Shown here one piece after another: positions 1-4,865 of a stretch of DNA of 13,635 bases (the stretch's first letter is position 1; each line of letters starts with the position of its first letter). Where the stretch lies: contig JAVBOJ010000022.1 of the NCBI GenBank assembly GCA_031550755.1, forward strand, positions 1 through 13,635, given 5' to 3'. Origin of the DNA: JAVBOJ01 sp031550755. Its GTDB lineage: Bacteria; Bacillota; Clostridia; Oscillospirales; UBA929. Both the position numbers and the translations under genes were made by a program. Below the pieces are notes generated by a model. The model was given only the letters and a program-made list of their open reading frames with translations. It was not told the origin of the DNA and made no database searches.

Positions 1-215
1 CGACCCCGACCCCGACTCCCACGCCGACCCCGCCGGACGCCGTGTCGCCGACCCCGCCCGACGCTGTATCTCCTGACGTGTCGCCGAGCCCGACCGACAT
101 TTCGCCGCCGCCGGACGGCGCCGTCGCGCCGCCGACCCTGCCGCCCGATGTAGGCGTCAGCACCGAGCCGTCGCCGTCCGATCTGCCGACGCAGGCTCCG
201 CCGCCGTCCGCCTAA
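1..215 (+). CDS. C-terminal tail of an unidentified Pro/Thr/Ser-rich protein (5' end outside window)
   Basis: An open frame enters the window (first full codon at 3) and ends at TAA 213-215, giving 70 visible residues and no start codon. The tail begins with five Thr-Pro dipeptides, followed by two copies of PPDAVSP and further Pro, Ser, Thr and Asp-rich sequence, ending APPPSA. It has no hydrophobic segment, no LPxTG-like motif and no Cys. Tails of this kind are usually disordered linkers or wall-spanning stalks of secreted or membrane proteins, but here the folded part lies outside the window, so no function can be given. A strong hairpin terminator follows seven bases after the stop codon, which supports this being a real gene end. 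The repetitive C-rich DNA could vary in length by slippage. The frame is well supported; the role is unknown. Confidence 0.7.
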   Translation, partial: TPTPTPTPTPPDAVSPTPPDAVSPDVSPSPTDISPPPDGAVAPPTLPPDVGVSTEPSPSDLPTQAPPPSA

Positions 216-221
216 CAGCAA

Positions 222-255
222 ACTCCCCTGCGGCGCAAGCCGCAGGGGAGTTTTT
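222..255 (+). terminator. Rho-independent terminator, possibly bidirectional
   Basis: A perfect 13-bp stem (222-234 with 239-251) is capped by a GCAA tetraloop and followed by a T run (251-255) on the + strand. It ends the Pro-rich gene whose stop codon is at 213-215. The T run overlaps the stop codon of the convergent small minus-strand gene. On the minus strand only about three T residues follow the stem, so it would be a weaker terminator there. Confidence 0.9.
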
Positions 256-433
256 ATCGTTCGTCCTTTTGGCCTCTGTCCTGCATGGGTCCGACTGTTT
301 TGCCCGATGTCTTCGCTTTTCCCTGCATTTCCGGAACCGGGGCCGTGTCGTTTTTGGGGAATCTCTGCTTTTTGTTGCTCTCGGTGCCGTGCGGATCCGA
401 CGGATCCGGCCGCCGCATGCCTGCCTTAGCCAT
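254..433 (-). CDS. Small hydrophilic hypothetical protein (59 aa)
   Basis: The chosen start is the ATG at 433-431, because GGGAGGG lies just upstream at suitable spacing. An in-frame ATG 14 codons earlier lacks such a site and would make the ribosome-binding site coding. The product begins MAKAGMRRPDP and continues with HGTESN, KKQRFPKND, APVPEMQGKAK and a Lys/Asp/Arg-rich end. It has no hydrophobic segment and no Cys, is rich in charged residues, Pro and Gly, and is probably cytosolic and disordered. It resembles short conserved hypothetical proteins of Clostridia from memory, but I cannot name a characterised family. It follows accA after 68 bp on the same strand, with its own promoter-like sequence, and converges on the terminator at 222-255. 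It could be co-transcribed with the fatty-acid operon by read-through. Confidence that it is a gene is moderate; its function is unknown. Confidence 0.6.
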   Translation of the reverse strand: MAKAGMRRPDPSDPHGTESNKKQRFPKNDTAPVPEMQGKAKTSGKTVGPMQDRGQKDER

Positions 434-451
434 ATTACCCTCCCGCGTATG

Positions 452-494
452 ATTGGATAGGCGTAGTATATCCAATTCCGCGTGCGGATATCAG
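452..494 (-). promoter_or_regulatory. Candidate promoter with overlapping inverted repeat upstream of the small gene
   Basis: On the minus strand a TATACT -10 box (465-470) is preceded at 18 bp by CTGATA (489-494, 4 of 6 to the -35 consensus). Transcription would begin near 458, about 25 nt before the ATG of the small gene. An 8-bp inverted repeat (ATTGGATA 452-459 with TATCCAAT 469-476) covers the -10 box, which is where a repressor operator would sit. The -10 is good and the -35 is weak. Confidence 0.4.
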
Positions 495-501
495 CGAAGG
501 A

Positions 502-1317
502 TCAATATCCCGGCAGATACTGCCCCATCGCGCGGTATTTTTGGTAGCGCAGCGCCGCCAGATCGTGCCGTCCGGTCAGCTCCTCCAGCGCCCCGGCAAT
601 GGTGAGCTTGACGCTCTGGGCGGTCAGCCGGAGGTTTTTGTGTGCGCCCTCGTCGGGCTCGGGGATGATATCGTCGATGACGCCGAAGCCCAGCAGATCC
701 TGCGCCGTCATTTTGAGCATGTCGGCGGCCTCGGCCTCGCGGGCGGCGTCCTTCCACAAAATACTGGCGAAGCCCTTGGGCGAGATGACCGAATAGACCG
801 CGTTCTCCAGCATGTACACCCGGTTGGCCACCGCCAGCCCGAGCGCACCGCCCGAGCCGCCCTCGCCGGTCACCACCGTGACCACCGGGACGGGCAGCGC
901 CATCATTTCCATTAAATTCCGGGCAATGGCCTCGCCCTGGCCGCGCTCCTCCGCGCCGATGCCGCAATAGGCGCCGGACGTGTCCACAAAGCAGAGAACC
1001 GGGCGGCCGAATTTTTCAGCCTGCTTCATCAGCCGCAAGGCTTTGCGGTATCCCTCCGGATGCGCCATGCCAAAGTTGGCGTCGATGTTTTCCTTGGTGT
1101 TTTTGCCCTTGACATGCCCGATCACCGTCACCGGACGCCCCTCAAACAGCGCCAGCCCGCCGGTAATGGCGTGATCGTCGGCGTACTGACGGTCGCCGTG
1201 CAGCTCGATATATTCGTCAAAAATCAGCGGTATATAGTCCCGGATGGTGGGCCGCTCGCGGTGGCGGGCCAGTTCCATCTTGCGTACCGCCGCGCTCGGC
1301 AGCTCGGCCTGCGCCAT
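502..1317 (-). CDS. accA: Acetyl-CoA carboxylase carboxyltransferase subunit alpha
   Basis: AccA pairs with AccD to transfer the carboxyl group from carboxybiotin on AccB to acetyl-CoA, making malonyl-CoA in the cytosol. The ATG at 1317 is chosen because AGGAGG sits 8 nt upstream; an in-frame GTG three codons earlier overlaps that site. The 271-aa product is somewhat shorter than the E. coli protein (about 319 aa). Visible family blocks are ARHRERPT (18-25), FIELHGD-like YIELHGDR (36-43), GHVKGKNT (67-74), HPEGYRKALR (86-95), GAYCGIGAEERGQGEAIARNL (starting 115) and GEGGSGGALGLA (151-162). Residue 181 is Lys in SPKGFASILW, where I would expect Glu. It is the last gene of the fatty-acid cluster. 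Its Shine-Dalgarno begins right after the accD stop codon, so the two are coupled. Identity is very secure. Confidence 0.96.
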   Translation of the reverse strand: MAQAELPSAAVRKMELARHRERPTIRDYIPLIFDEYIELHGDRQYADDHAITGGLALFEGRPVTVIGHVKGKNTKENIDANFGMAHPEGYRKALRLMKQAEKFGRPVLCFVDTSGAYCGIGAEERGQGEAIARNLMEMMALPVPVVTVVTGEGGSGGALGLAVANRVYMLENAVYSVISPKGFASILWKDAAREAEAADMLKMTAQDLLGFGVIDDIIPEPDEGAHKNLRLTAQSVKLTIAGALEELTGRHDLAALRYQKYRAMGQYLPGY

Positions 1318-1332
1318 AGGGCGCACCTCCTT

Positions 1333-2190
1333 TTATTTTCTGTGCATGGCGAGCAGCTTGCCCAGCGTGGTGCGCAACTCGCCCCGCGGGACGATGCGAT
1401 CCACGAAGCCGTGCTCACGTAAAAATTCCGCGCTCTGGAAATCGTCCGGCAGACGGTGATGGATGGTCCCCTCGATGACACGGCGACCCGCAAACCCTAC
1501 CAGCGCTTTTGGTTCGGCCAAAATGACGTCGCCCAGCATGGCAAAGCTGGCCGTCACGCCGCCGGTGGTCGGATCGGTCAGCACCGTGATATAGAGCAGT
1601 CCGGCGGCGCTGTGCGCGCCGACCGCACCGCTGACCTTGGCCATCTGCATCAGCGACAAAATGCCCTCCTGCATCCGCGCGCCGCCCGAGGCGGTGAACA
1701 CGATGACCGGCAGGCTGTCCTGAATGCCCAGCTCGAACAGCAGCGCCAGCTTTTCGCCCACGACGCTGCCCATCGACGCCATCATAAACCGGCTGTCCAT
1801 GACGGCCAGCAGGGCGGGCTGCCCGTCAATCGTGCACCGTCCGGTGACGACGGCCTCGGCCAGTCCGGTCTTTTTCTGAAGGGCATCAATTTTTTCCAAA
1901 TAGTTCGGAAAATCGAGCGGATTCATGCTTTTCAGCCGGGTAAAGCACTCGGAAAAGCTGTCCTTGTCGCAGACAGACAGCACCCGCTCCGGCGCGGACA
2001 GCCGCTCATGGTGGCCGCAATGCGGGCAGACCTTGAAGGTGTTTTCATAATCCTCGCGGAAAACCGGCTTCTTGCAGCCGGGGCAGACAAGCTGCAAATC
2101 GGCCGGCAGATCAAACTGGGCTTCCTGCCGCACACGCTCGGCCATCGGCACCGAAATATACCGCGCTTTTTTAAACAGATCGGTTAACAT
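1333..2190 (-). CDS. accD: Acetyl-CoA carboxylase carboxyltransferase subunit beta
   Basis: AccD is the zinc-binding half of the carboxyltransferase. The 285-aa product begins MLTDLFKK, as is typical for the family. Its zinc ribbon is CPGC (C36, C39) and CPHC (C55, C58). The crotonase-like core shows FTASGGARMQEG (165-176), TDPTTGG (205-211) and GFAGRRVIEGT (232-242), which build the oxyanion holes and CoA pocket in this family. The start at 2190 is an ATG with only a short GAGG just upstream; no better in-frame start exists. It is separated from accC by 122 bp holding two stem-loops, the longest gap between FASII genes apart from the toxin module. accA follows with its ribosome-binding site abutting this TAA. 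Identity is very secure. Confidence 0.96.
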   Translation of the reverse strand: MLTDLFKKARYISVPMAERVRQEAQFDLPADLQLVCPGCKKPVFREDYENTFKVCPHCGHHERLSAPERVLSVCDKDSFSECFTRLKSMNPLDFPNYLEKIDALQKKTGLAEAVVTGRCTIDGQPALLAVMDSRFMMASMGSVVGEKLALLFELGIQDSLPVIVFTASGGARMQEGILSLMQMAKVSGAVGAHSAAGLLYITVLTDPTTGGVTASFAMLGDVILAEPKALVGFAGRRVIEGTIHHRLPDDFQSAEFLREHGFVDRIVPRGELRTTLGKLLAMHRK

Positions 2191-2238
2191 AACCTCACCG
2201 TCCCAACTCCTCGTAAATTTTCTCCCGTAAATCGTTTA

Positions 2239-2269
2239 TTTTTTGACCGGATTCATTCCGGCCAAAAAA
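2239..2269 (-). repeat. Stem-loop in the accC-accD spacer (proximal to accD)
   Basis: Read on the minus strand, TTTTTTG G CCGGA pairs with TCCGG T CAAAAAA around a 5-nt ATGAA loop. This gives a 13-bp stem with one G-U wobble. The opposing position would be an A-C mismatch on the + strand, so the structure is better formed in the operon mRNA. The 3' arm is followed by AT-rich sequence without a T run, so it is not a terminator. It may affect mRNA processing, stability or accD translation. Confidence 0.6.
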
Positions 2270-2284
2270 TATCCCTATTGCACT

Positions 2285-2308
2285 CCTTTTGATGCTGGCA
2301 TCAAAAGG
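2285..2308. repeat. 24-bp palindrome directly after accC
   Basis: CCTTTTGATGC (2285-2295) and GCATCAAAAGG (2298-2308) form a perfect 11-bp inverted repeat with a 2-bp centre, starting 5 bp after the accC stop codon. It lacks a T run on either strand. The TTTGAT/ATCAAA half-sites recall operators of FabT-type MarR regulators, but the position inside the operon and the GC-rich centre make an RNA hairpin equally likely. Confidence 0.6.
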
Positions 2309-2312
2309 AATT

Positions 2313-3662
2313 TCAGAACACTGTGAAGCTGTGCGTCTCCAGATAGTCCACCGAAAAGATCCCGGCTACAAAGTCCGGCTCCTGCAAAATCTGGCTCTGG
2401 AAGTCGGCCGTGGTGGTCACGCCCTCAAAAATAAACTCGGCCAGCGCCCGGCGGGTGCGTGCCAGCGCCTCGGCGCGGTCGCGCCCGTGGACAATCAGCT
2501 TGGCCAGTAGCGAGTCGTAATACGGCGGCACGCGGTAGTCCTGATAGACCGCCGAGTCCACCCGCACGCCCGGTCCGCCCGGCAGGTTGAGGGCGCGGAT
2601 GACGCCCGGACAGGGCGCGAAGGCGCGCGCCGGATCCTCGGCGTTGAGGCGGCACTCGATGGCGTGGCCGCGCTGGACAAGATCGGACTGGGCATAGCCC
2701 AGCGGCGCGCCGGCGGCAATGCGGATCTGCTCGGCCACGAGGTCGAGCCCCGTCACCCATTCGGTGACCGGATGCTCCACCTGAATGCGTGGGTTCATTT
2801 CCATAAAGTAGTATTTTCCGTCAGCGTCCACGAGGAACTCCACCGTGCCGGCGTTGTAATACCCGGCGGCGCGGGCGATGCGGACGGCCGCCGCGCCCAT
2901 CTCGGCGCGCAGCGCCGGTGTCAAAAACGGGCTGGGCGACTCCTCGATGAGCTTTTGGTGGCGGCGCTGGATGGAGCACTCGCGCTCGAACAGGTGCACC
3001 ATGTTGCCGTGCTTGTCGCCCAGCACCTGAAACTCGATGTGACGCGGCGAGACGATAAATTTTTCCATGTACAGGCCGTCGTCGGCGAAGTTGGCCTTGG
3101 CTTCGGCTCGGGCGGTGTCATAGGCCGAGGCGAGCTCGCACTCCTCCCGCACCAGCCGGATGCCTTTTCCGCCGCCGCCCGAGGTGGCCTTGAGCATGAC
3201 CGGATACCCGATGCGCTCAGCCTCGATTTTGGCGTGCGCCAAATCGCGCAGCAGACCGTCGGTGCCCGGTACGACGGGCGCGCCGGCGCTCTTGGCGGTC
3301 TGGATGGCCTGCGCCTTGTCGCCCAACAGCCGCATGGCCTCCGGCGACGGGCCGATAAAGGTGATGCCCAGCTCGCCCGCCCGCCGGGCAAAGGCGATAT
3401 TTTCGGACAAAAACCCGTAGCCCGGATGGATCGCGTCGGCCCCCATCGCCACCGCCGCCGCCAAAATCCGGTCGGACAGCAGATAGCTCTCGGTGGCGCG
3501 CGCCGGGCCGATACAGACGCTCTCATCGGCAATCTGCGCGTGCAGCGCGTCGCGGTCGGCCTCGGAATAGACCGCCGCGCTGATGATGCCCAGATCCCGG
3601 CAGGTGCGGATGACCCGCACGGCGATTTCGCCCCGGTTGGCGATCAGAATTCTACGAAACAT
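2313..3662 (-). CDS. accC: Acetyl-CoA carboxylase biotin carboxylase subunit
   Basis: AccC uses ATP and bicarbonate to carboxylate the biotin carried by AccB. The start is the ATG at 3662 (MFRRILIANRGEIAVR), with GGAG about 7 nt upstream; a longer TTG-started frame lacks a ribosome-binding site and conservation. The product has 449 aa, the usual length. It shows an N-terminal biotin-carboxylase domain (1-115; IHPGYGFLSEN 78-88) and an ATP-grasp domain with K116, K158, the GGGGKG loop (162-167), RRHQKLIEE (233-241) and E288 in MEMNPRIQVEHP. The C-terminal domain contains RGHAIECRLNAEDP (331-344). It is separated from fabZ by the toxin/antisense module, so it follows a terminator and may depend on read-through or a weak internal promoter. 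The stop is TGA in TTC-TGA, followed by an open +1 frame discussed in the findings. Confidence 0.97.
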   Translation of the reverse strand: MFRRILIANRGEIAVRVIRTCRDLGIISAAVYSEADRDALHAQIADESVCIGPARATESYLLSDRILAAAVAMGADAIHPGYGFLSENIAFARRAGELGITFIGPSPEAMRLLGDKAQAIQTAKSAGAPVVPGTDGLLRDLAHAKIEAERIGYPVMLKATSGGGGKGIRLVREECELASAYDTARAEAKANFADDGLYMEKFIVSPRHIEFQVLGDKHGNMVHLFERECSIQRRHQKLIEESPSPFLTPALRAEMGAAAVRIARAAGYYNAGTVEFLVDADGKYYFMEMNPRIQVEHPVTEWVTGLDLVAEQIRIAAGAPLGYAQSDLVQRGHAIECRLNAEDPARAFAPCPGVIRALNLPGGPGVRVDSAVYQDYRVPPYYDSLLAKLIVHGRDRAEALARTRRALAEFIFEGVTTTADFQSQILQEPDFVAGIFSVDYLETHSFTVF

Positions 3663-3682
3663 AGGACTCTCCTCATACCAGC

Positions 3683-3711
3683 TTGACAAATAAAAAAAAA
3701 GAGGCTACAAT
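3683..3711 (+). promoter_or_regulatory. Promoter of the antisense RNA
   Basis: TTGACA (3683-3688), a 17-bp A-rich spacer and TACAAT (3706-3711) form a near-perfect housekeeping sigma promoter on the + strand, pointing away from accC. No coding gene lies downstream on that strand; only a structured sequence of about 100 nt ending in a terminator. Predicted transcription start is near 3718. Confidence 0.88.
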
Positions 3712-3719
3712 GGTGACAG
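3690..3719 (-). promoter_or_regulatory. Weak candidate promoter for accC-accD-accA
   Basis: On the minus strand CTGTCA (3714-3719) and TTTTAT (3690-3695) are separated by 18 bp; each matches 4 of 6 consensus positions. Transcription would start near 3683, about 20 nt before the accC ATG. It lies over the antisense RNA promoter, so the two would interfere. It is offered only because the upstream terminator would otherwise leave accC dependent on read-through. Confidence 0.25.
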
Positions 3720-3813
3720 AGGGCGGTTCCGTTTAGAACGGTTCGTCCGCAGTGTTAGGTATTCAAAAAGAATAACCGCCTACCGTTGGACTGGGGGGCG
3801 GTTATTTCTTTTT
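3718..3813 (+). ncRNA. Candidate antisense antitoxin RNA (RatA-like, type I)
   Basis: The RNA is predicted from a near-consensus promoter ending at 3711 and a terminator ending in a T tract at 3805-3813, giving about 96 nt with no plausible reading frame. Near its 5' end CCGTT-TAG-AACGG forms a small hairpin, enclosed by GCGG and CCGC. Its 3' half is exactly complementary to the last codons and the 3' untranslated region of the holin-like toxin transcribed from the opposite strand, an overlap of about 50 nt. The arrangement matches txpA/RatA and bsrG/SR4 of Bacillus, where an antisense RNA overlaps the toxin mRNA 3' end, blocking expression or triggering RNase III decay. The boundaries are inferred, not measured. 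Confidence 0.78.
3765..3813. terminator. Bidirectional terminator shared by toxin mRNA and antisense RNA
   Basis: AATAACCGCC (3771-3780) pairs perfectly with GGCGGTTATT (3797-3806) around a 16-nt loop. The stem is flanked by AAAAAG on the left (3765-3770) and CTTTTT on the right (3808-3813), so each strand has its own U tract. Minus-strand reading terminates the toxin mRNA just after its stop codon at 3802; plus-strand reading terminates the antisense RNA. It also lies in the path of fabZ-to-accC transcription. Confidence 0.88.
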
Positions 3814-3888
3814 GTCCGTATATCGAAGCAGCGAAACGACAAATGCCGCAAACGCGATCATGAGCGTTAACGCTTCAAACGTAGACAA
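3802..3888 (-). CDS. Putative holin-like toxin, type I toxin-antitoxin system (28 aa)
   Basis: The 28-residue peptide starts at TTG 3888 (MSTFEALTLMIAF), 8 nt after AAGGAGG; an in-frame GTG two codons upstream is only 2 nt from that site and so is unlikely. Residues 5-21 form one hydrophobic membrane segment (EALTLMIAF, then AAFVVSLL). A positively charged tail RYTDKKK follows, ending at TAA. The S-T-F/Y-E-A-L-x-L-M-I-x-F pattern with a Lys-rich end is that of the Firmicutes putative holin-like toxin family, which includes TxpA-like peptides that damage the membrane when overproduced. It has its own promoter, a self-masking Shine-Dalgarno and an opposing antisense RNA. It sits between fabZ and accC, where this cluster normally has no gene. 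The family call is from sequence pattern; toxicity is inferred. Confidence 0.87.
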   Translation of the reverse strand: MSTFEALTLMIAFAAFVVSLLRYTDKKK

Positions 3889-3893
3889 AAGCA

Positions 3894-3913
3894 CCACCTC
3901 CTTCCGGAGGCGG
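3894..3913 (-). promoter_or_regulatory. Hairpin masking the toxin Shine-Dalgarno sequence
   Basis: In the toxin mRNA CCGCCTCC (3913-3906) pairs with GGAGGTGG (3901-3894) across a GGAA tetraloop. The 8-bp stem has one G-U wobble and buries the GGAGG ribosome-binding site. The wobble would be a C-A mismatch in + strand RNA, which argues that the structure serves the toxin transcript. Such occlusion is a known safeguard in type I toxins; here it is read from sequence only. Confidence 0.75.
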
Positions 3914-3949
3914 ACAAACCGTCCCTATTCCCGACCCTCTGCCGGGAAA

Positions 3950-3978
3950 ATTGTACCATATCCCGCAGGGTTCGGCAA
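3950..3978 (-). promoter_or_regulatory. Promoter of the holin-like toxin
   Basis: On the minus strand TTGCCG (3973-3978), 17 bp, then TACAAT (3950-3955) preceded by TGG, an extended -10 element. The -35 lies just after the fabZ stop codon. Predicted start is near 3943, giving a leader of about 55 nt before the TTG start codon and a toxin mRNA of roughly 180 nt. Confidence 0.8.
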
Positions 3979-3986
3979 GTCTCCTT

Positions 3987-4409
3987 TTACTGCACGGCGA
4001 AGGTCAGCTTGCCCTTGGCGGCCACCTCGCCGTCCACCGTCGCGGTGGCCGAGCCGAAGCCTACGTTGCGGAAAATCTTCTCGATGACGATCTCCAGCCG
4101 CAGCACATCGCCGGGAACGACCTTGCGCTTGAAGCGCACCTTGTCGATGCCGCCGAAATAGCCGATCTTGCCCTGAAACTCCGGCAGGGCCAAAATCGCC
4201 ACCGCGCCGACCTGCGCCAGCGCTTCCACCTCCAGCACGCCCGGCATGACCGGCAGCCCCGGAAAATGTCCCTGTAAAAACCATTCGTCCCCGGTGAGGG
4301 TATAGGTTCCGACGGCGGACTGACCCGGCGTCAGCTCCACGATTTCATCCACCAGCAAAAACGGCGGCCGGTGGGGGATGATGTCCATGATCTGTTCTTT
4401 TGTCAGCAC
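3987..4409 (-). CDS. fabZ: 3-hydroxyacyl-[acyl-carrier-protein] dehydratase FabZ
   Basis: FabZ removes water from 3-hydroxyacyl-ACP to give trans-2-enoyl-ACP in the elongation cycle. The 140-aa hot-dog-fold protein has the usual length and carries IPHRPPFLLVDEI (11-23) and the active-site block HFPGLPVMPGVLEVEALAQ. The catalytic His is H48 and the acidic partner is E62. It starts with GTG directly after the accB TAA (no gap), 8 nt after a GGAG site inside accB, so translation is coupled. No FabA-type or FabN-type second isomerase is visible here, and a single FabZ-like enzyme cannot be judged for isomerase activity from sequence. The toxin promoter begins right after its stop codon. Identity is very secure. 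Confidence 0.96.
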   Translation of the reverse strand: MLTKEQIMDIIPHRPPFLLVDEIVELTPGQSAVGTYTLTGDEWFLQGHFPGLPVMPGVLEVEALAQVGAVAILALPEFQGKIGYFGGIDKVRFKRKVVPGDVLRLEIVIEKIFRNVGFGSATATVDGEVAAKGKLTFAVQ

Positions 4410-4865
4410 TTATTCCACTCCAATTTCAAACAACGGCTGCCCGAATTCCACGAGATCTCCGTTCTGGGACAGGATATTCATGACGACGCCGTCATATTCG
4501 CACTCAATTTCGTTCATGGTTTTCATGGCCTCAACAATACAGAGTGTGTCGCCCTTTTTGACCCGCTGCCCGATCTTGACAAAGGGCGGCGCGTCAGGCG
4601 AGGCCGCGGCGTAAAAGGTGCCCACAATGGGCGAGATCACCCGCTGGGCGCTGCTCGCCGGGGCGGGCGGAGGCGACTGCGCGGGCAGCTGCGCCGGAGC
4701 GGGCTCCGCGGGGGCGCCCGGCAGGGTCTGGACAATCCGCGCCGAGACGCCGGCGCGCTCCAGCCGGATTCTGGTGTCGCCCACCTCGATCTCCAGCACG
4801 CCCACGTCGGCGGTCTGAAACCGGGCGAGCATTTCGTCCAGCAGCTCCAAAGCCGTATGTTTCAA
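4410..4865 (-). CDS. accB: Acetyl-CoA carboxylase biotin carboxyl carrier protein
   Basis: AccB carries the biotin that shuttles CO2 between AccC and AccD/AccA. The 151-aa product has an N-terminal helical region (1-45), a Pro/Ala/Ser-rich flexible linker (about 48-74) and a C-terminal biotinyl domain. Its EAMKTMNEI motif (113-121) puts the biotinylated lysine at K115. The SPIVGTFYAAASPDAPPFV segment (78-96) is the family's characteristic thumb region. It starts with TTG immediately after the fabF TAA. A GGTGG/GGAG stretch inside the end of fabF serves as ribosome-binding site. It abuts fabZ downstream with no gap. Attachment of biotin needs a BirA ligase, which is not in this window. Identity is very secure. 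Confidence 0.96.
   Translation of the reverse strand: MKHTALELLDEMLARFQTADVGVLEIEVGDTRIRLERAGVSARIVQTLPGAPAEPAPAQLPAQSPPPAPASSAQRVISPIVGTFYAAASPDAPPFVKIGQRVKKGDTLCIVEAMKTMNEIECEYDGVVMNILSQNGDLVEFGQPLFEIGVE

Larger units (their letters stand above)
3738..3922. repeat. Imperfect 13-bp inverted repeat flanking the toxin module
   Basis: ACGGTTCGTCCGC at 3738-3750 (+ strand, in the antisense RNA) recurs as ACGGTTTGTCCGC on the minus strand at 3922-3910 (in the toxin mRNA leader), with 12 of 13 identical. The two arms enclose the terminator and the toxin gene. In a toxin transcript that reads past the terminator the arms could pair and close the mRNA into a long hairpin. Confidence 0.6.

Noticed and set aside
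1..215. CRISPR array or tandem DNA repeat at the left edge
   Set aside because: The periodicity is that of Pro/Thr codons in an open frame ending in a stop codon and terminator; there are no regular spacers.
2239..2308. The two accC-accD spacer hairpins as a transcription terminator
   Set aside because: Neither stem is followed by a T run on the minus strand.
3663..3689. Nine-codon TTG-started extension of accC
   Set aside because: It lacks a ribosome-binding site, whereas GGAG precedes the ATG at 3662 and the family start MFRRILIAN fits.
3802..3888. Reading the 28-aa peptide as a phage holin and the region as prophage remains
   Set aside because: No lysis, structural or integrase gene is nearby; the opposing antisense promoter and shared terminator fit a type I toxin module instead.
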